From Gimesia algae (GTDB taxonomy: Bacteria > Planctomycetota > Planctomycetia > Planctomycetales > Planctomycetaceae): 64,000 bases of DNA. Location: the NCBI RefSeq assembly GCF_007746795.1, contig NZ_CP036343.1, positions 4,749,357 through 4,813,356 on the forward strand, written 5' to 3'. The translations under genes were made by a program, and so were the position numbers. Under the pieces are notes generated by a model. That model was not told the origin of the DNA, did no database searches, and was given only the letters and a program-made list of their open reading frames with translations. Of the stretch, positions 1-8,148 are shown in pieces (position 1 is the stretch's first letter; each line of letters opens with the position of its first letter).

Positions 1-15
1 ATTTCTTTATCTGAA

Positions 16-957
16 TTAAGCCTGCTTCAGGCAATTTTCCAGATATTCACGGGAGCGATTAATCTCCGCGGTTACCTGTTCTGCTGTCGGCAGAATGGGA
101 ATGCCGCGCGGTACCGGGTGCATGAAGATTTCCGTCCGTCCCTGGTAATTGATCTTCTTCAGAGCCGCCAGGAGAGGCACGAAGTTTAAATCTCCCCGTC
201 CGGGTAACTGTAACAATTCCTGTTCTTTCGGAAGTTTCTTGATACAACCCATGCCATGCTGCCAGGCCTGGAAGTGCAGCAGTCGATCATCCAGGTCGGT
301 GATCAGTTTGCCGATCATTTCCGGATCCTGTTCCAGATGATACGGTGCGAGCGCCATGCCGAAGTTCTTCGCGGGCAACATTTCCATCAGCCAGCGTTGT
401 GTGTCCGGATCGTTGATCAGTCCGCCGCCATGATTTTCCAGGCCGATCATCACCCCTTTTTCTTCGGCAGCAGCGACGTGCGGTTTAAGTTTTTCGGCGA
501 ACGCTTTGATCCCGGCTTTCAACTCGGCCCCTTTCAATCCTTTGGGACCGCCGCTGTTGCAGATCACCATGTCTCCGCCCAGTTGACTGACCAGATCCAT
601 TTCGCCCTGCATGTTAAACAGGCCGTACTTGAAGCAGGTGAAGCTCCCCAGCTTGATCTTGTACTTGTCGAGCAGCTGCTTTGTTTTTTCTACACCCAGT
701 TCGTCAATCTGCTCGCGCTGGTCACCGTGACGTTTCGCCCAGATCTCAATGTATTCGGCGCCCGTTTTGGGAGTTTCCTGCAGAATGGTTTCCAAAGGCA
801 GTGTGCCATACATACAGGAAGCGACAATATAATTCAGTTGGAAAGGTTTCTGTGAGGCTTCTGTCCCGGCTCCCAGCACCGTTCCCAGTAAACCCGCCGA
901 ACAGGCTGTCCCCAGAAGCTGTTTATTAAAATCGCGACGACTGAGCTGATCGTTCAT
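16..957 (-). CDS. Tat-exported sugar phosphate isomerase/epimerase-like TIM-barrel protein
   Basis: A 313-residue protein of the xylose-isomerase-like TIM-barrel superfamily, whose members isomerise or epimerise sugars or inositols. The N-terminus carries a twin-arginine signal (SRRDFNKQLL near residues 6-15) followed by an Ala/Gly-rich segment, so export by the Tat pathway is expected. The barrel begins with strands such as YIEIW and continues with GLENHGG near residue 173 and a GRGDLNF motif near 255; acidic and His residues at strand ends fit a divalent-metal site. It is the last gene of a minus-strand run with gaps of about 40-60 bases, which suggests co-transcription with the PhyH, Gfo/Idh/MocA and DJ-1 genes. 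The fold is fairly sure, the substrate unknown. Confidence 0.85.
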   Translation of the reverse strand: MNDQLSRRDFNKQLLGTACSAGLLGTVLGAGTEASQKPFQLNYIVASCMYGTLPLETILQETPKTGAEYIEIWAKRHGDQREQIDELGVEKTKQLLDKYKIKLGSFTCFKYGLFNMQGEMDLVSQLGGDMVICNSGGPKGLKGAELKAGIKAFAEKLKPHVAAAEEKGVMIGLENHGGGLINDPDTQRWLMEMLPAKNFGMALAPYHLEQDPEMIGKLITDLDDRLLHFQAWQHGMGCIKKLPKEQELLQLPGRGDLNFVPLLAALKKINYQGRTEIFMHPVPRGIPILPTAEQVTAEINRSREYLENCLKQA

Positions 958-996
958 GAATCTGAATCTTTCTGTTGCTGTGAAATCCGAAGCGGC

Positions 997-1755
997 TTAA
1001 GAAACAACCCGTTCCCCATCCTTCAGAAAGGGAACCACCAGATGTTTGGGCTGTTGTGTTTCGGGATCGATAATCGGCTCGGGAGAATACTGAGTCACAT
1101 AGGCCCGCCGCATTTTGTCGGTGGTATTCGCACCACTGCGGTGAAACGTCAACGAGCTGAACACGGCCAGGCTGCCTGCGGGAACGACCGCTGTGACGCC
1201 CGGTTCTTTGCCGAAGTATCCGGTTTTGTCTCCCGTTTCGGGATCGCGAATGTGTTCCACCAGCGAACGAATGCCGACAGTAGAATACGGCAGGACGTCG
1301 ACCGTCCCGTTTTCCAGTGTCATATCATCGACTGCCGCCCAGACCGTTACATAAGGACGATGCAGGAAACCAAGATAACCGGAGTCCTGATGCCAGGAAA
1401 ACTTGATCCCTTTTTCTGCTGCTTTGACCACATACTGATCGTAAAACAGGTACGAGGTATCACCGATTGTGGCTTTACAGATCTCTGCCATCAGATCACT
1501 GAATACGTATTCATCCAGCCGCGGCGCCTGGTCATACTTCTTCGCGATATGATAGCGTTTGCCCCGATGGCTGATATGAATATGATCGGTACCCAGGCGA
1601 TCCATTTCCTGATGCATCAGATCAATCAGATGATCGCAGGCATCGCGAACAATCTGCAGATGTTCTTCACAAATCGCCCGTTCCAGAATGAAGTAGCCTT
1701 CTTCCTGAAACTGTTTTTTATGTTCTTCGGTAATGATCCCGGTCGAGACAGTCAT
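997..1755 (-). CDS. Phytanoyl-CoA dioxygenase (PhyH) family protein
   Basis: A 252-residue Fe(II)/2-oxoglutarate-dependent dioxygenase of the PhyH family, which hydroxylates small organic substrates in the cytoplasm. The metal triad is visible: HxD in WHQDSGY (His122, Asp124) and the distal His in LTFHRSG (His205), followed by Arg in MRRAY (about 216-217), suited to binding 2-oxoglutarate. I chose the ATG at 1755 because AGGAGA lies a few bases before it; an in-frame ATG at 1773 would add six residues and has no such site. It sits between the oxidoreductase and the sugar isomerase in a compact minus-strand run. Substrate unknown; planctomycetes carry many paralogues of this family. Confidence 0.88.
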   Translation of the reverse strand: MTVSTGIITEEHKKQFQEEGYFILERAICEEHLQIVRDACDHLIDLMHQEMDRLGTDHIHISHRGKRYHIAKKYDQAPRLDEYVFSDLMAEICKATIGDTSYLFYDQYVVKAAEKGIKFSWHQDSGYLGFLHRPYVTVWAAVDDMTLENGTVDVLPYSTVGIRSLVEHIRDPETGDKTGYFGKEPGVTAVVPAGSLAVFSSLTFHRSGANTTDKMRRAYVTQYSPEPIIDPETQQPKHLVVPFLKDGERVVS

Positions 1756-1816
1756 CGTTTCTCCTGAAAACAAAAGAAATGGTTAAGCAATCACGATCAA
1801 TAAAATTCAAAGAACT

Positions 1817-3145
1817 TTAGGTATCTTTGATCTCATAACCGGCACGCTGTTCGCGTTTGAGCCATGTATTCGCTTCGGCATCACCGACGAACTGTTCCTG
1901 CTGTGGGTCCCAGGTCAGTTTACGGCCCAGACGCTGTGAGATATTACCAATATGACAGACGGTTACTGAGCGATGCTGATTCTGTACGCTGGAAATCGGA
2001 GTCGCCCGCGTCTCAATGCAGTCGAAGAAGTTCCCCATGTGATTCACAATCGCATCCAGTTTGCCCATGCGAGGCGGACGCGAAAGATTATCGTGGGCAT
2101 AGACATTGAACGATTCTCGTGGTAAAGGATTCTTAGCCAGGTCTTCCACTGGTTTCCCGGCAATCGTGCCTCGGTTCACAAAGATGCGTCCCTCGTCTCC
2201 TTCGAACATGACACCGGTCCGTCCGGAATCATTCACTTCCAGAACGACGCCATTGGCATAGCGGGCTTTCAGATGGTAATCGAGGGCCACATTGTATCCG
2301 TTCTCGACATTCGGGAACGTCGCCGTCCCTTCGATATCAACGGGACCGGTTTCCTGCATGCCGGCCCCCCACTGGGCGATATCAATATGATGCGCGCCCC
2401 AGTCGGTCATCTGCCCCCCCGAATATTCATACCACCAGCGGAACGTATAATGGCAGCGTTCCTTGATATAGGGTACTTCGGGTGTCTGTCCCTGCCACAG
2501 ATCCCAGTTCAAGACGGAAGGAACTGATTCTGGTTTAAAGGGCCCACCGGTTTTGTTTTTACTGAGAGTGACTGTCACTTTCTGCAGGTTACCAATCCGG
2601 CCATCCTTGATCATTTCGACCGCCTGACGAAAACGGTGATCGCTTCTCTGCCAGGTACCGACTTGAACGACGGCTTTGGTCTCATCAACAACTTTGTTAA
2701 TGATTTTCCCTTCATCGACGGTCAACGATAATGGTTTCTCACAATAGACGTCCTTGCCGGCTTGACAGGCATCAATCAGCATTTTGGTATGCCAGTGATC
2801 GGGGGCACCAATCGTCACGACATCGATGTCCGCCTTATCCAACATCTCCCGATAATCTTCGAACAGAGTCGCTTTGCCGCCAAACTGCTTGCGGGCCTTC
2901 TCTGCAATTTCGCGGTCCACGTCTGCAATCGCGACGATGTCGCCATACTGCTGGGCTTTGTCCGCAATGACCGAACCCTGGTACCGCATCCCGATCGAAC
3001 CGATTTTCAGCCGTTCATTCGGATTGCGGGCCTTTTCTGCAGCACGCGCCGTATTCACAAAAACTCCCGGTGCCAGACAGGCCATGGGCAGCCCGGCTGC
3101 TGCTGTTTTAACAAACGTTCGACGAGATAGTTTTTGTGAAGTCAT
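1817..3145 (-). CDS. Gfo/Idh/MocA family oxidoreductase with Tat signal
   Basis: A 442-residue NAD(P)-dependent oxidoreductase of the glucose-fructose oxidoreductase / inositol dehydrogenase family. The N-terminus has a twin-arginine motif (SRRTFVKTA) and a hydrophobic stretch, so the protein is probably exported folded with its cofactor. A Rossmann segment follows (KIGSIGMRYQG, then IADVD), with the family's EKPLSLT motif near residue 140 and a C-terminal alpha/beta substrate domain containing GGQMTDWGAHHIDIAQWG, a strand typical of the planctomycete secreted subfamily. The start at 3145 is preceded by AGAGGAGA; an upstream in-frame ATG at 3178 is less likely. It lies 42 bases after the DJ-1-like gene. 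The sugar substrate cannot be read from the sequence. Confidence 0.92.
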   Translation of the reverse strand: MTSQKLSRRTFVKTAAAGLPMACLAPGVFVNTARAAEKARNPNERLKIGSIGMRYQGSVIADKAQQYGDIVAIADVDREIAEKARKQFGGKATLFEDYREMLDKADIDVVTIGAPDHWHTKMLIDACQAGKDVYCEKPLSLTVDEGKIINKVVDETKAVVQVGTWQRSDHRFRQAVEMIKDGRIGNLQKVTVTLSKNKTGGPFKPESVPSVLNWDLWQGQTPEVPYIKERCHYTFRWWYEYSGGQMTDWGAHHIDIAQWGAGMQETGPVDIEGTATFPNVENGYNVALDYHLKARYANGVVLEVNDSGRTGVMFEGDEGRIFVNRGTIAGKPVEDLAKNPLPRESFNVYAHDNLSRPPRMGKLDAIVNHMGNFFDCIETRATPISSVQNQHRSVTVCHIGNISQRLGRKLTWDPQQEQFVGDAEANTWLKREQRAGYEIKDT

Positions 3146-3187
3146 CGCAGTCTCCTCTGATTGATCGAGTGATTTCAAAACAGTTTT

Positions 3188-3751
3188 TCAGTACTGATTT
3201 CGTGCCTCATCCAGCATTTTCATCCAGGGGCCGATGTATTGACCATGATCGTGATACGTACGCCCACTGACCATATTCCCGTCAATCACACAGGGTTCAT
3301 TCACGAAAATGCCGCCGCAGACTTCCAGATCGAACTGGCATTTGGGAACGGTCGCCATACGACGCCCTTTCACACAACCGGCGCGTGCTGGGATTTCTAC
3401 GCCATGACACACGGAAGCAATGGGTTTATTCTTCTCAAAGAAATGTTGAGTGATCCGAATCAGGTCTTCGTCATCGCGAATGTACTCGGGAGCACGGCCG
3501 CCGCTGAAAAAGATTCCCAGGTACTCTTCTTCTTTGATATCTTTAAAGGCAATATCTGCCTGGATCGTATAGCCTTCCCACTCTTTAGTAATCGTCCATC
3601 CCGGTTTTACTTCGTGAAGGACCATCTGATACAGACGTTTCTCAGGTGCAGCAACAACGGGCTCATACCCCCCTTCAATCAGTCGATAGTAGGGATAAAG
3701 TGTGTCAACAGTCTCGGTTGCATCACCAACGATGATTAAAACTTTGTTCAT
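3188..3751 (-). CDS. DJ-1/PfpI family protein
   Basis: A 187-residue protein of the DJ-1/PfpI (class I glutamine amidotransferase-like) superfamily. Residues 83-90 contain GGRAPEY and residues 113-117 contain SVCHG, giving the nucleophile-elbow Cys115 followed by His116, the usual arrangement in PfpI-type proteins. Members include glyoxalase III, deglycase-like and protease-like enzymes; which one this is cannot be decided. It has no signal peptide, unlike two of its three downstream neighbours. It is the first gene of the four-gene minus-strand run, and a palindrome lies 23-39 bases upstream of its start codon. Confidence 0.9.
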   Translation of the reverse strand: MNKVLIIVGDATETVDTLYPYYRLIEGGYEPVVAAPEKRLYQMVLHEVKPGWTITKEWEGYTIQADIAFKDIKEEEYLGIFFSGGRAPEYIRDDEDLIRITQHFFEKNKPIASVCHGVEIPARAGCVKGRRMATVPKCQFDLEVCGGIFVNEPCVIDGNMVSGRTYHDHGQYIGPWMKMLDEARNQY

Positions 3752-3773
3752 TCAAAACATTCCTTCTACGTTA

Positions 3774-3790
3774 AATTCAAGCATTGAATT
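3774..3790. promoter_or_regulatory. Operator-like 17-bp inverted repeat
   Basis: A perfect inverted repeat with 7-base arms (AATTCAA / TTGAATT) around a 3-base centre. It lies in the spacer between the XylR-type regulator gene and the DJ-1-like gene, 23-39 bases upstream of the latter's ATG. Size, symmetry and position fit a dimer-binding operator. A second, imperfectly spaced repeat (TGGATTC / GAATCCA, 3790-3815) follows directly. That the neighbouring regulator binds here is inference. Confidence 0.4.
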
Positions 3791-3932
3791 GGATTCCATT
3801 CTACAGGAGAATCCAGGCCGGTCATTACGGAATCTCATAAACATTATCAGGTTTTGCGTAGATTATAAGACTTGTAATCGCAAAATGCCTCTGTTTTCAG
3901 GCATTTTCTGAAGAGCAGCTGTATGCCTGTGA

Positions 3933-5090
3933 TCAATGCATTTTTGCCCGGAACTCGCCCGGAGTCTCGCCTGCTTTTTCTTTGAACAGCGTACTGAAGT
4001 GCTGCGTATGGCGAAAACCGATGCGTTGGGTGATCTGAGCGAGTGACAAATCGGTCGAGGCCAGCAGTTCCTTGGCCCGCTCCATCTGCGTGCGGATGAT
4101 CTCCGCTTTGGGAGACCGGCCAATCGCGGATTTCATCTGGCGTTCCAGCGCGGTCCGCGACATGGGAACCGCTTTCAGAATATCAGTAACCTGAATTCCC
4201 TTACAGGCATTTTCGCGAATAAACCGTAATGCCAACGCCAGTTCGGGATCATCCACGGCAACCACATCGGAGGACTGTCGCGTGACGATTCCCAGCGGCT
4301 TGAGTAGATACGGCTCGTCAGGCACGGCCCCTCCTTTCATCATGCGGCTCAAGAGCGCTGCAGCTTCATAGCCGATACGCGTTGAATTAAAAGCCACACT
4401 CGACAAAGGCGGCCGCGCCATCATACACAGGATCTCATCGTTCTCGACTCCGACGACTGCAACTTCATCGGGTACGGAAATTCCCGCACGATCACAGGCA
4501 TCCAGCAGCCAGAACCCCAGCTGGTCGGTACAGGCCATGATGCCTACAGGCTTGGGGAGTTCACGGACCCACTTTACCATCTGTTCCTGATGTTTTTCCC
4601 ACTCGCGCGGCACTTCGGAGTCGTCGGGAGAAGAAAACACGCTGACTTCATAGCCTGCGTTTTTGATGGTTTGAATGTAGTTATCGCGGCGTTCTTCGAA
4701 GTAAACTTCACTACCGATCTCATAAACGCCAAAGTGACGAATCCCGCGTTCCAGAAAATGTTCCGCCACCATGCGACCCATCGCCCGGTTATCAATCCCC
4801 AGAAAGGGAAAGGCATGTTCTAGCTTGGTGGATCGTAATTCGACAGCAGGAATCCCCGAATTCGTAATGGCATCCGCCATTTCCTGACTGGTCGTACGAC
4901 TGAGAATTCCGTCACCTTTCCAGCGGGATATCCAGCCCGGGACCTGGGAATCCAGCGAACGAGGCATCACGAATACCGACCATTCTTCTTTTTCTGTAAT
5001 AAACTGACGAATGCCATTCAACAGACCCCGGCCGTGTGAGCGGGACGTTTCAATCAGTAAAGCCACGTGAGGTAGGGAAGTCTTGGCCAT
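3933..5090 (-). CDS. XylR-type AraC family transcriptional regulator
   Basis: A 385-residue regulator with the layout of E. coli XylR: an N-terminal periplasmic-binding-protein-like ligand domain (about residues 8-275, with VALLIETSRSHGRGLLNG at its start and VGVENDE near 225) and a C-terminal AraC/XylS helix-turn-helix pair (about 285-385, with LKAVPMSRTALERQ and ITQRIGFRHTQHFSTLFK). Such proteins bind a sugar and activate nearby catabolic genes. It sits immediately upstream of the minus-strand cluster of four metabolic genes and in the same orientation, 181 bases away, so it is the likely local regulator. The ligand is probably a sugar (inference), not necessarily xylose. Confidence 0.9.
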   Translation of the reverse strand: MAKTSLPHVALLIETSRSHGRGLLNGIRQFITEKEEWSVFVMPRSLDSQVPGWISRWKGDGILSRTTSQEMADAITNSGIPAVELRSTKLEHAFPFLGIDNRAMGRMVAEHFLERGIRHFGVYEIGSEVYFEERRDNYIQTIKNAGYEVSVFSSPDDSEVPREWEKHQEQMVKWVRELPKPVGIMACTDQLGFWLLDACDRAGISVPDEVAVVGVENDEILCMMARPPLSSVAFNSTRIGYEAAALLSRMMKGGAVPDEPYLLKPLGIVTRQSSDVVAVDDPELALALRFIRENACKGIQVTDILKAVPMSRTALERQMKSAIGRSPKAEIIRTQMERAKELLASTDLSLAQITQRIGFRHTQHFSTLFKEKAGETPGEFRAKMH

Positions 5091-5288
5091 CGGTGTCGAT
5101 TCAATCGAGATCTATTCTGCATCAGGAATGCAGGCGGGTGGGTCATTTCAATTCGATGATAGTAATCTTTTACAGCAAGTCCGATTTCTGTTCAATCATG
5201 ATCGAAACAGATAGGCGGACTTCGTACAATACTCTCCACAAACTTTATTTACACTATGGCAGATAAGAATTGACTGTGAAAGGCTTTC

Positions 5289-5750
5289 GTGGACTATCAG
5301 ATCAAACAGGCTCAGGCCAACGATTTTCTGGAAATTGCTGCGTTGGATCGTAACGCCTGGCCGATCGAACCGGACACATTTATCCCCGATGGCGAACATG
5401 CCTGGAGACTCTGGTGTGAATATGCAACCGTTTTAATCGCAGTTTCTTCACCTGAATCACAAGTACAGACACTCGCAGGTGCGCTGTTGATGTTTCCGAC
5501 GAATACAGATGAAATCTTTCTGCATAAAATCATGGTCCATGCAGATTTCCGGGGACAGGGAATCGGCTCCGCTTTGATGAAACAGGCTTTGCAACGGGCA
5601 GATGAGGTTGTATTACTCACCGTGAACCCTGAAAATACACCTGCTGTGAAGCTGTATGAGAGCTTTGGTTTTCAAGTCAGGAAGAAAATCGAAGGCTATT
5701 ATCGCCCCCATGAGCATCGGCTGTTAATGGAATTCCAACCTGCCACGTAA
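5289..5750 (+). CDS. GNAT family N-acetyltransferase
   Basis: A 153-residue acetyltransferase of the GNAT superfamily, transferring an acetyl group from acetyl-CoA to an amine. The coenzyme A-binding motif A is clear: VHADFRGQGIGSALMKQAL (about residues 92-110) with the R/Q-x-x-G-x-G/A core. This is followed by LTVNPENTPAVKLYESFGF, the usual C-terminal strand-helix unit. The start is GTG at 5289, with only a weak GAAAGG upstream. It is divergent from the XylR-type gene and 19 bases before the glycerol-3-phosphate dehydrogenase gene, so the two plus-strand genes are probably co-transcribed. The acceptor is unknown. Confidence 0.9.
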   Translation: MDYQIKQAQANDFLEIAALDRNAWPIEPDTFIPDGEHAWRLWCEYATVLIAVSSPESQVQTLAGALLMFPTNTDEIFLHKIMVHADFRGQGIGSALMKQALQRADEVVLLTVNPENTPAVKLYESFGFQVRKKIEGYYRPHEHRLLMEFQPAT

Positions 5751-5769
5751 TACGAAATATGGACTATTT

Positions 5770-7467
5770 ATGAATCAGACTGAGCGGGTACTCATACTGG
5801 GAGCAGGCATCAACGGCGTCGCGGTTGCCCGTGAGTTACTGTCGAACGGAATTTCCGTCTGCATGATTGATCAGGGAGATCTCTCACAGGGAGCAACATC
5901 CAAATCATCCCGACTGGTTCACGGCGGTTTGCGCTACCTGGAATATGGTGATTTTTCGCTGGTGAAAGAATCCGTTCACGAACGCGGGATTCTGCTGGAT
6001 CTGGCCCCGCATTTCGTGAAACCCCTGAGGTTCGCCATCCCGCTGGCACATCGCGCGACAGGCGTCATGTCGTCTGGTCTCCGTTTTCTCAGTGGTTTCC
6101 GCGTGCCCGGAGCACACTGGCTCAACAACCAGTTCTCCTTTTCGTCTGAGCGGGGCATGTATCTGGTTGACATGGGGCTCACCATGTATGACTGGTTTGC
6201 CTCGAAAGGCAATCTTCCCCGCCATTCGGTACACGATGTGGGTGAACCAGGATTACCCGCTATCAACAAAGAGAAATTCCGCTGGATCGCCTGCTATTCC
6301 GATGCACAAATGCGATATCCCGAGCGCTTCGTTGTCGCGTTATTACATGACTGTCGGAAAATTGCGCAGCAGAAAGGCCTCGAATTTGAACTCCTCACTT
6401 ATCATCAGCTGTCGCTGAAAAACAGAAACGTACAACTGACATCCCTGCGGCATCCCAGTTTAAATCACGAACTGTTTGTCCCTAAAGTCATCATCAATGC
6501 ATCAGGAGCCTGCGGTGATCTGACGCTCCAGCAGGTTGACGTTGCCTCTCCGCGACTGATGGGGGGCACCAAAGGCAGTCACATCATTACCTTCAATCAG
6601 ACTCTCCGGGATGTGTTAGGAGAGCAGGCCATTTACTCCGAAGCCAGCGATGGACGACTCGTCTTCATTCTACCTTTTGGAGACTGCACACTGATTGGAA
6701 CGACCGATGTCCGCGTCGAAGGCAATCCGCTCGACGTCGCCGCCAGCCCTGAAGAGTTAGACTATCTGGTCGGCATGGTCAACATGGTCTTCCCTCAGGT
6801 CGGACTTACCTCCGCAGATATCAACCTGCATTACAGCGGCGTTCGTCCCCTGCCTTATCAACCGGAGGGCAAAGCCGCTTCCATTTCGCGAGACCACTCG
6901 ATCAAAGAATACGAAGGTCCCTCCGGCTGGATCGTCACACTCGTGGGTGGAAAGCTGACTTCGTGGCGCGCCTTTGCCGAGAACGTGACCGATCGTATCC
7001 TGAAGAAGCTGGGGAAAAGCTATCACTCAGAATCGAAAACCCGTCTGATCCCCGGCGCAGAGCATTATCCGCAAACCCCTGATATCCTCAAAGCCGAACA
7101 AGGTCGTCTCGCCGAGAAGTTTCAACTCTCGCTGGCAAGTATTCAGACACTCTGGATTCTACAGGGAACTTTAATCGAGGACATTCTCGACTCGCTGCCC
7201 GACTGTTCCTCAGAATTGCTCCCCGGAACCAATATTCCGCGCCAGTACGTGCTCTGGACCATCAACAACGAATGGGTCGAGACCATCGGCGATCTCGTCG
7301 AACGTCGCCTGATGCTGATCTTCGATGAAACATTAGATGCAGCCACTCTGCAGGCGCTCGCAGAATGTCTGGTCGAAACAGGCAGACTGGATGCTGCCCA
7401 GATCCCTGCGACACTCGAAAGTTACCAGACCCACCTCACAAAGTTTTACGGCAAAAAAGTCCACTAA
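5770..7467 (+). CDS. glpD: Aerobic glycerol-3-phosphate dehydrogenase
   Basis: A 565-residue FAD enzyme that oxidises sn-glycerol 3-phosphate to dihydroxyacetone phosphate and passes electrons to the quinone pool at the inner membrane. The N-terminal dinucleotide-binding motif GAGINGVAVARE (about residues 11-22) is followed by SSRLVHGGLRYLEYG, a signature of the GlpD/GlpA family. TDVRVEGNP and YSGVRPL are also typical, and a C-terminal all-alpha cap follows from about residue 390. The length fits GlpD; there is no Cys-rich C-terminus as in anaerobic GlpA. No glpK or glpF lies in the window. Confidence 0.93.
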   Translation: MNQTERVLILGAGINGVAVARELLSNGISVCMIDQGDLSQGATSKSSRLVHGGLRYLEYGDFSLVKESVHERGILLDLAPHFVKPLRFAIPLAHRATGVMSSGLRFLSGFRVPGAHWLNNQFSFSSERGMYLVDMGLTMYDWFASKGNLPRHSVHDVGEPGLPAINKEKFRWIACYSDAQMRYPERFVVALLHDCRKIAQQKGLEFELLTYHQLSLKNRNVQLTSLRHPSLNHELFVPKVIINASGACGDLTLQQVDVASPRLMGGTKGSHIITFNQTLRDVLGEQAIYSEASDGRLVFILPFGDCTLIGTTDVRVEGNPLDVAASPEELDYLVGMVNMVFPQVGLTSADINLHYSGVRPLPYQPEGKAASISRDHSIKEYEGPSGWIVTLVGGKLTSWRAFAENVTDRILKKLGKSYHSESKTRLIPGAEHYPQTPDILKAEQGRLAEKFQLSLASIQTLWILQGTLIEDILDSLPDCSSELLPGTNIPRQYVLWTINNEWVETIGDLVERRLMLIFDETLDAATLQALAECLVETGRLDAAQIPATLESYQTHLTKFYGKKVH

Positions 7468-8148
7468 AATACTTCCATTCAACCACAGGCCCCTCGCTCG
7501 GTCTTTGCAGGAACCAGCTTTTTCACGTTTCCGGTCATTTCACAATTCATAGCCCATCTCCCTGATTGCTTTGAAGTCATCTGCAAACAGCCTTGCCTTC
7601 CAATAACAGTCATGCTCTGACTGACTCAACTGATTATTTTCGACTTGACTCCTGCGCGCCACGAAACATGATAAGCGTTTCACTGAGTCGCGCGCGTGGT
7701 CCAGTATTTCTTCACCTGCAGAACAGGAATCAGTGAGAAGATCAACACTATAAAACCCTCTTAACCTCAGCTTGATTTAAGTAAAGCCTGCTCAAACGCC
7801 CTCTGTGGATCGACACACAACGCCGCGCAATCGCCCCGGCATCGCACGTGCTCGCCTTGACATCAGCACTTGTCAACATATATCGCCACACGATTTTAAT
7901 CACAACCGCTTGACACCCCCGCGCCCCTGAAGAAAATCTTCTTCTTTGGCACGAAATATAAAAAAGAACATTCATCAAACAACATCACTGTGTAACAATA
8001 ATCGATAAGACTGTGGCTGAGAGTATAGAAAGAACAGCGTGATGATCACGCTGGCACTGTGCACAACGATTCTATTCGAAATCGCCAGCTCCCCGCAGAT
8101 GAACATTCCGCATCAGATCCTGCACTGACTGTTTTCACAACTCGGGAA
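7468..8148. other. Non-coding spacer of about 680 bases
   Basis: This region separates the convergent glpD and kinase genes. I find no convincing gene, tRNA-like fold or mobile element in it. Its one clear structure is a 19-base inverted repeat at 8035-8053, listed separately. Reading frames present are short and lack ribosome binding sites. Confidence 0.6.
8035..8053. repeat. Perfect 19-bp inverted repeat
   Basis: CAGCGTGAT and ATCACGCTG flank a single central G, giving 9-base arms. It lies 96 bases beyond the stop codon of the minus-strand kinase gene and about 570 bases beyond glpD. The near-absence of a loop makes it more like a dimeric protein-binding site than a terminator. No adjacent gene start is obvious, so its target is unclear. 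Confidence 0.4.

Noticed and set aside
256-855. 199-residue plus-strand frame antisense to the sugar isomerase gene
   Set aside because: Shadow of a Tat-exported TIM-barrel gene; no start site or motif.
1042-1767. 241-residue plus-strand frame antisense to the PhyH gene
   Set aside because: The opposite frame has the HxD...H triad and a ribosome binding site; this one has neither.
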